A stretch of 17,345 bases of DNA from an uncultured Bacilli bacterium (lineage in GTDB: Bacteria > Bacillota_I > Bacilli_A > RF39 > UBA660): contig CANRCS010000009.1 of the NCBI GenBank assembly GCA_947629195.1, positions 1 through 17,345 on the forward strand, given 5' to 3'. Below the pieces are notes generated by a model. That model worked only from the letters and a program-made list of their open reading frames with translations. It did not search any database and was not told the origin of the DNA. Position 1 is the first letter of the stretch. Every line of letters starts with the position of its first letter. Below are positions 1 through 6,166 of the stretch, piece by piece. The position numbers were made by a program, and so were the translations under genes.

Positions 1-29
1 TCAACTATATGTTGAAATCAGATGTCTTT

Positions 30-107
30 TTATTTTAATAGCAAGATAATTATTATCAAGAATAATAGTAGAATTATGATAAATTGTGTTTTTTCACGTA
101 TTGTCAT
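30..107 (-). CDS. possible 25-aa hydrophobic membrane peptide
   Basis: Reading the minus strand from 107 down gives an ATG followed by 24 sense codons and a TAA. The peptide has a short charged start (MTIREKTQ), then an almost uninterrupted run of Ile, Leu and Phe long enough to span a membrane once, and ends in Lys. A good ribosome binding site (GAGGTGG, minus strand, about 115-121) lies at sensible spacing before the ATG. I recognise no family. It could be a small membrane protein or a type I toxin-like peptide, or chance in AT-rich DNA; only the ribosome binding site and the membrane-helix composition support it. Confidence 0.4.
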   Translation of the reverse strand: MTIREKTQFIIILLLFLIIIILLLK

Positions 108-241
108 AAACCCACCACCTCTCATTTATGATTTAAAAATTTTAAATAAGTAAATAAATGAAAGGGAAAGACACCTGATATATTTCAAATGTATCCAAAT
201 TCATTATAACAAATATATGTTATTCACAAAGTTATTTATGA
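108..241. other. AT-rich intergenic stretch without a recognisable gene
   Basis: Nothing coding is visible on either strand between the small minus-strand ORF and the promoter at 242. The bases at 170-187 are nearly the inverse of those at 12-26 (TTGAAAT...CAG.TGTC on both sides of the small ORF, with a 4-nt insertion in one arm); this may be chance in AT-rich sequence. Confidence 0.5.
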
Positions 242-270
242 TTGCTAATGAACTTAAAGTATGTTAGAAT
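242..270 (+). promoter_or_regulatory. sigma-A-type promoter of the paralog pair
   Basis: A TTGCTA -35 box (242-247) is separated by 17 bp from a TAGAAT -10 box (265-270). The -10 is extended by TG at 262-263. Transcription would start near 277 and give a leader of about 30 nt before the ribosome binding site GGGGGA at 294-299. It would drive the gene at 307 and, through the 27-nt gap, the gene at 1273. Confidence 0.6.
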
Positions 271-306
271 ATAAAGCAATTAATAAATTTATTGGGGGAA
301 TTACAA

Positions 307-1245
307 ATGAATGAAGTAACATTATTAAGTAGAGAACAAATTTTTGGAAATAATAAATTAGACATATTTAATAAAATAGAACCTAAAGCATTTCTAACAG
401 ATTTTGCAATATTACTTGGTGGATCTACTTTTGGTACTATGAAATATAATATTTTCTATAATAGGGGAGATTATTGGACAAAATCAAATATCTTTAATAA
501 TAATGTTTGTGTAATAAATTTATATGGATGTAATATTGATAATTTCTTATGTGATTATACTCGTGGAATTAGACCTGCCTTATCTTACACAAATATTAAA
601 GATAATATTTCAAATGAAATAATTAATAAAAATGGAATAAAAGAAGTAGAATATGGAGAATATCCACAATATGCTGCAAAAAAAGTACTACAAGAAGAAT
701 TAGAAGAATTATATAAAAGTAATAAATTAAATAAAACAGGTAAAACATATACAACAGGTTCTAAAAAATATTATGGTAATAATAAAGATTTTTTACCACA
801 AGAACATATAGAATATGAGTATAACAACAAAAAATATGTAAGAGTAAAAGCAACTTCACATATTGATTACAGTGGGGTATTTAAATTTAAATTGTCAAAT
901 TATAAAGAATATTTTGAGGGAGATTATGTATGGGTAGAAGTATCGAAAGTAAGATGGTTAGTAGATGAAGAAAATGATATAGCTTTATCTAAAAATATAT
1001 TAGTTGCAGGTATTCAATTTGATAATAAGGAAGAATATACTGGAGATTTTGAAAATACTAATATGTATAAATTTTTAAATACATATTTTATAAAAGATAT
1101 ACAAATACAAGAAAAATATATAGATATAAGTAAAATATCTGGAACATATGAAGAAGCCATGGCACTAATTGAAGAAGCAAAGAGAAGACACAACGAAATT
1201 TTAGATAAATCTATTATTGGTAAAACTTTAATAAAACATTTGTAA
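307..1245 (+). CDS. hypothetical protein, permuted DUF6273-like, paralog 1
   Basis: A 312-residue soluble-looking protein with no signal peptide or membrane helix. I chose the ATG at 307 over the in-frame TTG at 292 because GGGGGA lies just upstream and the N-terminus then matches that of the next gene. Visible blocks in order: VTLLSREQ (4-11), TDFA (31-34), YW (56-57), GIRPAL (87-92), EYGEYPQ (115-121), YVRVKA (177-182), VRWLVD (215-220), ALSKNIL (226-232), FLNTYF (256-261), then a charged helical tail. These are the hallmark blocks of DUF6273-type proteins of Firmicutes, but the blocks normally in the C-terminal half come first. The family has no established biochemical function known to me. 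It is the first gene of a tandem pair with the gene at 1273 and its base composition is more AT-rich than the ribosomal genes. Gene reality is near certain; the family assignment is inference. Confidence 0.9.
   Translation: MNEVTLLSREQIFGNNKLDIFNKIEPKAFLTDFAILLGGSTFGTMKYNIFYNRGDYWTKSNIFNNNVCVINLYGCNIDNFLCDYTRGIRPALSYTNIKDNISNEIINKNGIKEVEYGEYPQYAAKKVLQEELEELYKSNKLNKTGKTYTTGSKKYYGNNKDFLPQEHIEYEYNNKKYVRVKATSHIDYSGVFKFKLSNYKEYFEGDYVWVEVSKVRWLVDEENDIALSKNILVAGIQFDNKEEYTGDFENTNMYKFLNTYFIKDIQIQEKYIDISKISGTYEEAMALIEEAKRRHNEILDKSIIGKTLIKHL
997..1139 (+). repeat. direct repeat copy 1 (143 nt identical)
   Basis: By eye these 143 nt are identical, base for base, to 1933-2075, an offset of 936. Outside this block synonymous differences appear (first at 996/1932 and 1140/2076), and identity resumes at 1195-1245 versus 2131-2181. 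It lies within the C-terminal module of the paralogs. Confidence 0.9.
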
Positions 1246-1272
1246 AAACAAAAAATTATTGGAGGAATATAA

Positions 1273-2181
1273 ATGGATGAAATAACATTATTAAGTTATG
1301 AACAAATTTGTGGAAAAAATAGATTAGATATATTTAATAAGATAACATCACGGGCAACAATAACAGATTTTGCACTTTTGTTTGGTGGAGCAACTTATAT
1401 AGATGAAATTTTTGGATATAGGATAGGATTGTATTGGATAAAAACTAATAAATATAATAGTATTATTAATATCTTTGGCTCTGTGGAATATAAGCCTACA
1501 AATCATCGTGCAACTGGAATACGACCTGTTGCCTCTTACTCAAAAATCAAAAATGATATTTCGAATGAAATAATAAATGAAGATGGAATAACAGAAGTAG
1601 AATATGGAGAGTATCCACAATATACAGTAAATAAAGAATTACAATATGAATTAGAGAAATTATATGAAAATAATAAATTAACTAAAACCGGTAAAAGATA
1701 TACAACAGACTCTAGAGGATATTATGAATATAGTAAAGATTTTTTACCACAAGAACACATAGAATATGAATTTGATGATAAAAAATACGTGAGAGTTAAA
1801 GCAAATCCATTTTATGGTTCATTTAAATTGTCAAATGGTGAAGAATATAAGGATGGCGATTATGTATGGGTAGAAGTGTCGAAAGTAAAGTGGATAGTGG
1901 ATGAAGATAATGATATTGCATTATCTAAAAACATATTAGTTGCAGGTATTCAATTTGATAATAAGGAAGAATATACTGGAGATTTTGAAAATACTAATAT
2001 GTATAAATTTTTAAATACATATTTTATAAAAGATATACAAATACAAGAAAAATATATAGATATAAGTAAAATATCAGGAACATATGAAGAAGCAATGGCA
2101 CTAATAGAAGAAGCTAAAAGAAGGCACAATGAAATTTTAGATAAATCTATTATTGGTAAAACTTTAATAAAACATTTGTAA
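1273..2181 (+). CDS. hypothetical protein, permuted DUF6273-like, paralog 2
   Basis: A 302-residue paralog of the preceding gene, 27 nt downstream, with a strong GGAGG site (1261-1265) before its ATG. It shows the same block order: ITLLSYEQ (4-11), TDFA (31-34), YW (54-55), GIRPVA (82-87), EYGEYPQ (110-116), YVRVKA (172-177), VKWIVD (205-210), ALSKNIL (216-222), FLNTYF (246-251). From NDIALSKN (213) to the end, 90 residues are identical to paralog 1, while the N-terminal third differs at many positions, including the segment between TDFA and GIRP. That pattern suggests a constant C-terminal module joined to a variable N-terminal module. Probably cotranscribed with paralog 1. No terminator is obvious after it. 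Function unknown. Confidence 0.9.
   Translation: MDEITLLSYEQICGKNRLDIFNKITSRATITDFALLFGGATYIDEIFGYRIGLYWIKTNKYNSIINIFGSVEYKPTNHRATGIRPVASYSKIKNDISNEIINEDGITEVEYGEYPQYTVNKELQYELEKLYENNKLTKTGKRYTTDSRGYYEYSKDFLPQEHIEYEFDDKKYVRVKANPFYGSFKLSNGEEYKDGDYVWVEVSKVKWIVDEDNDIALSKNILVAGIQFDNKEEYTGDFENTNMYKFLNTYFIKDIQIQEKYIDISKISGTYEEAMALIEEAKRRHNEILDKSIIGKTLIKHL
1933..2075 (+). repeat. direct repeat copy 2 (143 nt identical)
   Basis: The partner of 997-1139. The same strand and in-frame position in the second paralog fit tandem gene duplication followed by gene conversion, or a recent duplication with diversification of the N-terminal part. Confidence 0.9.
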
Positions 2182-2202
2182 ATTATCAAATTTTAGGTGA
2201 AC

Positions 2203-2231
2203 TTGTAATATTTTTAAATTTAGTATATAAT
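2203..2231 (+). promoter_or_regulatory. sigma-A-type promoter of the pilin-like gene
   Basis: TTGTAA (2203-2208) and a perfect TATAAT (2226-2231) are spaced by exactly 17 bp. Transcription would start near 2238, only a short distance before the GAGGGG ribosome binding site at 2245-2250. The gene at 2257 is therefore likely its own transcription unit. Confidence 0.7.
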
Positions 2232-2256
2232 ATATGGCGTTAGTGAGGGGATTAAA

Positions 2257-2688
2257 GTGAATAATAGAGGTTGGGGATTAACACAAATGTTGATATTATC
2301 ATCAATTTTACTTATTGCTTTATTCGTTGCGGCAATTAATGTTAAAAGAGAAGAACATAATTTGAAACATGAAGATACTAATATTGAACATAAAGTTAAT
2401 AATACTAGTGAAGATAATATTTCTTCAAATTATTCAAACTTAGAAAAAATGATGGTTGAAAGTGCGCAAAAACTTGTAGAAAACAAATCTGTAAGTGTTG
2501 ATAAAGATATAGTTATTGTAAAAAAAGAACATTTATACGAACATAACGTTGATTTAAAAAAAGAGTTTGACAAATACGATTGTAACGGTTATACATCAAT
2601 ATATATGGAAGATGGTAACACTCACTATAAACCATATATAAAGTGTGGAACATATGAAACTTATGGTTACGATAATGTTTATGAGTAA
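2257..2688 (+). CDS. small membrane-anchored protein with type IV prepilin-like N-terminus
   Basis: A 143-residue protein starting at GTG, placed by the GAGGGG ribosome binding site 6 nt upstream. The N-terminus MNNRG-WGLTQM followed by a hydrophobic helix (about residues 10-28) resembles a class III signal peptide: a short basic leader ending in Gly, then a hydrophobic stretch with a Phe-like aromatic at +1 and Gln where pilins have Glu5. After NVKRE comes an Asn/Glu/Lys-rich, probably coiled or disordered linker (30-70), then a C-terminal domain with Cys109 and Cys130 framing GYTSIY...YKPYIK, reminiscent of the pilin D-region disulfide loop. No pilus assembly genes are nearby. It may instead be a simple single-pass surface protein. 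It has its own promoter and terminator. Gene certain, pilin idea tentative. Confidence 0.8.
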   Translation: MNNRGWGLTQMLILSSILLIALFVAAINVKREEHNLKHEDTNIEHKVNNTSEDNISSNYSNLEKMMVESAQKLVENKSVSVDKDIVIVKKEHLYEHNVDLKKEFDKYDCNGYTSIYMEDGNTHYKPYIKCGTYETYGYDNVYE

Positions 2689-2726
2689 AAAAGAAACTAA
2701 TAAAAATCATTTTAGCTTCTTTTTTT
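2687..2726 (+). terminator. intrinsic terminator after the pilin-like gene
   Basis: The arm 2687-2700 (AAAAAAGAAACTAA) pairs with 2712-2725 (TTAGCTTCTTTTTT) with one mismatch around an 11-nt loop, and the 3' arm runs into a T tract. It starts at the stop codon of the gene at 2257 and insulates the S10 operon from upstream transcription. Confidence 0.75.
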
Positions 2727-2785
2727 ATTAATGTATAACAGTATTTTTAATAGACGTAAATTTTAAAAAAACTTCTAAAAAACGC

Positions 2786-2815
2786 TTGATTTTCATATAA
2801 TATTTATGATAAAAT
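2786..2815 (+). promoter_or_regulatory. S10 operon promoter
   Basis: TTGATT (2786-2791) and TAAAAT (2810-2815) are spaced 18 bp, and the -10 is extended by TG at 2807-2808. A TATAAT at 2796-2801 is an alternative -10, with only a poor -35 (TTCTAA, 2773-2778). Transcription would begin around 2822, leaving about 125 nt of leader before rpsJ. Confidence 0.6.
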
Positions 2816-2821
2816 TAAAAC

Positions 2822-2946
2822 GTTTGACGGCTTAGATGTGCAAGGTTGTTGACACGCCAGGTTAAGTTGCTCCACAATTTAAGGCGTAGTCAGGTTATTT
2901 GCTCGGAGCTAGTCTATACGAGATATAGGCGAGGGGAGGAAAAATT
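2822..2946 (+). promoter_or_regulatory. structured 5' leader RNA of the S10 operon
   Basis: This leader is clearly richer in G and C than its surroundings and folds well by hand. A long hairpin forms from GACACGCC (2851-2858) with GGCGTAGTC (2883-2891, one bulged A), continued after an AGG bulge by 2862-2869 with 2875-2882, closing a CTCCA loop. A second hairpin pairs 2912-2918 (GTCTATA) with 2924-2930 (TATAGGC, one G-T wobble) around CGAGA and ends directly at the ribosome binding site GAGGGGAGG. GCAA (2840-2843) can pair with TTGC (2899-2902) to close the first hairpin. Ribosomal-protein autoregulation of S10 leaders is established in E. coli through L4; here a ligand is only inferred. The CTAGTCTATACGAGATATAG stretch looks like rpsJ leaders I recall from Lactobacillales. 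Confidence 0.65.
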
Positions 2947-3255
2947 ATGTCAAATACGAAAGTTCGTATCAGGTTGAAAGCGTATGATCATAGAATTTTA
3001 GATCAAGCAGCAATTAAAATCGTTGAGACTGTAAGAAGAACAGGCGGAAAAGTTAGCGGACCAGTTCCACTACCAACTGAAGTTCAAAAATATACAATCT
3101 TAAGAGCTGTACATAAATATAAAGATTCACGTGAACAATTTGAAATGCGTACACACAAAAGATTAATTGACATCAATAACCCTAGTAAGGAAACAGTTGA
3201 GGCATTAACTCATCTTGACTTACCAAGTGGTGTTGACATACAAATTAAATTATAA
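2947..3255 (+). CDS. rpsJ: 30S ribosomal protein S10
   Basis: 102 residues, the normal length. S10 belongs to the 30S head and in E. coli also acts with NusB in transcription antitermination. The KVRIRLKAYDHRILDQ start, the GPVPLP segment and the THKRLIDI block are typical, including the long loop between the two halves. The ATG follows a GGGGAGG site next to the leader hairpin. As first gene of the superoperon it is directly exposed to any leader-based control. Nothing in it looks unusual. Confidence 0.98.
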   Translation: MSNTKVRIRLKAYDHRILDQAAIKIVETVRRTGGKVSGPVPLPTEVQKYTILRAVHKYKDSREQFEMRTHKRLIDINNPSKETVEALTHLDLPSGVDIQIKL

Positions 3256-3275
3256 TTTAAGTAGGAGGAAAAATT

Positions 3276-4049
3276 ATGAAAGGAATCTTAGGTATTAAAC
3301 GTGGAATGACACAAGTTTTTGATACTAATGGTAAATTAACTCCTGTAACTGTAGTTGAAGTTGGTACAAATGTTGTTACTCAAATCAAAACAAAAGAAAA
3401 TGACGGTTATGAAGCAATTCAACTAGGTTATGGTGAAAAAAGAGAAAAATTATCAAATAAACCAGAACTTGGTCATACAAAAAAAGCGAACACAACACCT
3501 AAGCGCTTCTTAAAAGAAATTAGAGGTGTTGACATTAATAACTACCAACTAGGACAAGAAATAACAGCAGATATTTTTGAAGTTGGTGAAGTTGTTGATG
3601 TAACAGGAACTAGTAAAGGTAAAGGGTTCCAAGGCGTTATCAAACGTCATAATCAAAGCCGTGGTCCTATGGGACATGGTTCACACTATCATAGAGCTCC
3701 AGGTTCAATGGGAACTATGAGACCAATGCGTGTATTTAAAGGTAAAAAATTACCTGGACACATGGGTGAAGAAACAGTTACTATTCAAAATTTAGTTATA
3801 GTTGCTGTAGATGTTGAAAATGGTTGTCTATTAATTAAAGGGAATATCCCAGGTCCTAAAAAGTCTTTTGTTGTTATAAGAACAGCAGTTAAAAAACCAA
3901 TTAAAATGGAAATGACTGATTTAATTACTTATGCAAGCGAAGAAAAAGAAGAACCAGTAGTTGAAGAAACTAATGAAGAAGTTGCACAAGTAGAAGAAAC
4001 AACAGAAGAAGTAAATGAGTCATCACAAGAAGAAGCAACTCAAGAATAA
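3276..4049 (+). CDS. rplC: 50S ribosomal protein L3 with acidic C-terminal tail
   Basis: 257 residues against roughly 210 in typical bacterial L3. The core is canonical: MKGILGIKRGMTQVF start, GTSKGKGFQG (111-120), the GPMGHGSHYHRAPGSMG loop (130-146) that reaches towards the peptidyl transferase centre, and KGNIPGPKK (188-196). After about residue 208 the protein continues into an extension whose last 37 residues (221-257) contain 16 Glu and a single Lys, surely disordered and strongly negative, which is odd for an rRNA-binding protein. The reading frame and stop are clean and the rplD ribosome binding site follows, so the tail is not an artefact of a frameshift visible here. L3 initiates early 50S assembly. 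Start supported by GGAGG upstream. Confidence 0.97.
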   Translation: MKGILGIKRGMTQVFDTNGKLTPVTVVEVGTNVVTQIKTKENDGYEAIQLGYGEKREKLSNKPELGHTKKANTTPKRFLKEIRGVDINNYQLGQEITADIFEVGEVVDVTGTSKGKGFQGVIKRHNQSRGPMGHGSHYHRAPGSMGTMRPMRVFKGKKLPGHMGEETVTIQNLVIVAVDVENGCLLIKGNIPGPKKSFVVIRTAVKKPIKMEMTDLITYASEEKEEPVVEETNEEVAQVEETTEEVNESSQEEATQE

Positions 4050-4096
4050 TTCAAAATTAAAAATAAATTTATTTGTGATGAAAGGAGGAATTTGAA

Positions 4097-4723
4097 ATGG
4101 CTAAAACAGCTCTTTTAAATATAAAAGGTGAAAAATTAAAAGACATAGATTTAAATGATAAAATATGGAATATAGAACCAAATGATGCAGTATTACACAA
4201 TGCATTAATACTTTCATTAGCATCATTAAGACAAGGAACTGCTAAAACTAAGAATCGTTCAGAAGTTAGCGGTGGTGGTAGAAAACCATGGAGACAAAAA
4301 GGTACAGGACGTGCTAGACAAGGTAGCATACGTGCTACACAATGGAGAGGTGGAGCAACAGTATTTGGTCCAACTCCAAGAAGTTATAAGAAAAAAATGA
4401 ATAAAAAGGAAAGCAGATTAGCACTTTTATCTGCACTATCATACAAATACAAAGGTAAAGAATTAGTAGTAGTTGATAATATTACATTAGAAACTCCAAA
4501 AACTAAAGAATTTATTAGTGTATTAAACAATTTAAAATTAAATGATAAAAAAGTATTAGTTGTAACTTCAGAATTAGATGACAATATAATTTTAGGTTCA
4601 AGAAATCTAGATAACATATTAGTTCTTGCTAATGAAGAAATAAATACATTAGATATAGTAAATGCAGACTTTATTTTAGCAACTGAAGATGCAATTAAGA
4701 AAATAGAGGAGGTGCTTAGCTAA
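4097..4723 (+). CDS. rplD: 50S ribosomal protein L4
   Basis: 208 residues, normal length. The tunnel-lining loop is well conserved: GGGRKPWRQKGTGRARQGS (59-77) followed by WRGG and FGPTPRSY (90-97). L4 binds 23S rRNA domain I, and together with L22 forms the constriction of the nascent peptide exit tunnel. In E. coli it also represses the S10 operon through the leader, which makes it the first candidate ligand for the leader RNA here, by analogy only. The stop codon overlaps the rplW start (TAATG). Confidence 0.98.
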   Translation: MAKTALLNIKGEKLKDIDLNDKIWNIEPNDAVLHNALILSLASLRQGTAKTKNRSEVSGGGRKPWRQKGTGRARQGSIRATQWRGGATVFGPTPRSYKKKMNKKESRLALLSALSYKYKGKELVVVDNITLETPKTKEFISVLNNLKLNDKKVLVVTSELDDNIILGSRNLDNILVLANEEINTLDIVNADFILATEDAIKKIEEVLS

Positions 4724-5007
4724 TGATGAATCATTATAGAGATATCATTAAAGCTCCTATCATAACTGAAAAAACAGCAGCAATCGCACAAGATGGGCAA
4801 AGTTATGTATTTAAAGTTGATACAAAAGCAAACAAAACTGAAATAAAACAAGCTATTGAAAAAATATTCAATGTTAAAGTTGAAAGTGTTCATACAATAA
4901 ATGTAAGACCAAAGAAAAAAAGAGTTGGTAGATATACAGGTATGACAAGTAAATATAAAAAAGCAATTGTTAAGTTAGCAGAAGGAAATACTATAGACCT
5001 TGGCTAA
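4723..5007 (+). CDS. rplW: 50S ribosomal protein L23
   Basis: 94 residues. IIKAPIITEKT near the N-terminus, ANKTEIKQAIEKIFNVKV in the middle and KRVGRYTGMTSKYKKAIVKL are family hallmarks. L23 sits at the tunnel exit and is the docking site for SRP and trigger factor. Two adjacent ATGs are possible, 4723 and 4726; both have the AGAGGAGGTG site at 4705-4714 upstream. I kept 4723 because its spacing is better and it overlaps the rplD stop by one base, typical of coupled translation. Confidence 0.96.
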   Translation: MMNHYRDIIKAPIITEKTAAIAQDGQSYVFKVDTKANKTEIKQAIEKIFNVKVESVHTINVRPKKKRVGRYTGMTSKYKKAIVKLAEGNTIDLG

Positions 5008-5025
5008 CAGACAAGGAGGATATTT

Positions 5026-5859
5026 ATGCCAATTAGAAAATTAAAACCAAATACAAATGGTACTAGAGGTATGTCAAGATTAATCAACGAAGAAATTACT
5101 ACATCTACACCAGAAAAAAGTTTATTAGTATCATTAAAGAAAAATGGTGGTCGTAATAGTCAAGGTAGAATAACAGTTCGTCACCAAGGCGGAGGAGCAA
5201 AAAGAAAATATCGTGTTATCGATTTCAAAAGAGATAAAAAAGATATTGAAGGAACTGTGGCTACTATTGAATATGACCCAAATAGAACAGCTAACATTGC
5301 TTTAATTAATTATAAAGATGGAGAAAAAAGATATATTTTAGCTCCAAATGGATTAAAAGTTGGGGATAAAATTATGAGTGGGGAATCTGCTGACATTAAA
5401 GTTGGTAATGCACTACCACTTATGAGTATTCCAGTTGGTACAGTAGTACACAATATTGAAATGAAACCTGGTAAAGGTGGACAAATCGCAAGAAGTGCTG
5501 GTAATAAAGCACAAATCTTAGGACGTGAAGGTAAATATGTAATGCTAAGATTAAATAGTGGAGAAACTAGATTAATACTTGGTACATGCATGGCAACAAT
5601 CGGAGAAGTTGGTAATGCCGATCACGAACTAGTAAATATTGGTAAAGCAGGACGTAAACGTCATATGGGAATAAGACCAACAGTACGTGGTTCTGTTATG
5701 AACCCTAACGACCATCCACATGGTGGTGGTGAAGGTAGAGCACCAATCGGTAGAAAAGGGCCTCTTACTCCTTGGGGTAAACCAGCTCTTGGATACAAAA
5801 CTCGTAAAAATAAAAAAGCTTCTGACAAATTTATTGTTAATCGTCGTAAAAAGAAATAA
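5026..5859 (+). CDS. rplB: 50S ribosomal protein L2
   Basis: 277 residues, the standard length. L2 is needed for subunit association and lies close to the peptidyl transferase centre. RHQGGGAKRKYR (52-63) and the strongly conserved DHPHGGGEGR motif (229-238) are present, the latter containing the His long implicated in peptidyl transfer. The C-terminus is very basic (NRRKKK). GGAGG precedes the start, and the gap to rpsS is 16 nt. Confidence 0.98.
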   Translation: MPIRKLKPNTNGTRGMSRLINEEITTSTPEKSLLVSLKKNGGRNSQGRITVRHQGGGAKRKYRVIDFKRDKKDIEGTVATIEYDPNRTANIALINYKDGEKRYILAPNGLKVGDKIMSGESADIKVGNALPLMSIPVGTVVHNIEMKPGKGGQIARSAGNKAQILGREGKYVMLRLNSGETRLILGTCMATIGEVGNADHELVNIGKAGRKRHMGIRPTVRGSVMNPNDHPHGGGEGRAPIGRKGPLTPWGKPALGYKTRKNKKASDKFIVNRRKKK

Positions 5860-5875
5860 GAAAGGATGAAATAAG

Positions 5876-6148
5876 ATGGCAAGAAGTCTAAAAAAAGGAC
5901 CTTACGTATTTGAAAGATTACTAAAAAAGGTTCGCGAAATGAATGAATCTGGTAAAAAACAAGTTATCAAAACATGGTCACGCCGTTCAACAATTTATCC
6001 TGAATTTATTGGTCACACATTTGGGGTACACAATGGTAAAGAATTCATTCCAGTATATGTAACTGAAGATATGGTTGGTCATAAATTAGGTGAATTCTCT
6101 CCAACTCGTAAATTTGGTGGTCACGGTGATGACAAGAAAAAGAAATAA
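5876..6148 (+). CDS. rpsS: 30S ribosomal protein S19
   Basis: 90 residues, usual length. RSLKKGPYV at the start, TWSRRSTI and IGHTFGVHNGKEF in the core, and LGEFSPTRKFGGHG near the end are canonical. S19 sits in the 30S head, pairs with S13 and contacts the A-site finger of the large subunit. The ribosome binding site is comparatively weak (AAAGGATG at 5860-5867), suggesting partial coupling to rplB translation. Confidence 0.98.
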   Translation: MARSLKKGPYVFERLLKKVREMNESGKKQVIKTWSRRSTIYPEFIGHTFGVHNGKEFIPVYVTEDMVGHKLGEFSPTRKFGGHGDDKKKK

Positions 6149-6166
6149 CCAAAGGAGGATGCTTAA

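Noticed and set aside
292..306. Upstream TTG start for the first paralog
   Set aside because: The TTG overlaps the GGGGGA ribosome binding site itself, and the ATG at 307 aligns with the start of the second paralog.
1950..2189. Minus-strand ORF with hydrophobic product across the second paralog
   Set aside because: It is the antisense shadow of the conserved C-terminal module; no ribosome binding site or independent support.
2182..2202. Terminator after the second paralog
   Set aside because: Only weak AT pairing is present, with no GC stem followed by a T tract.
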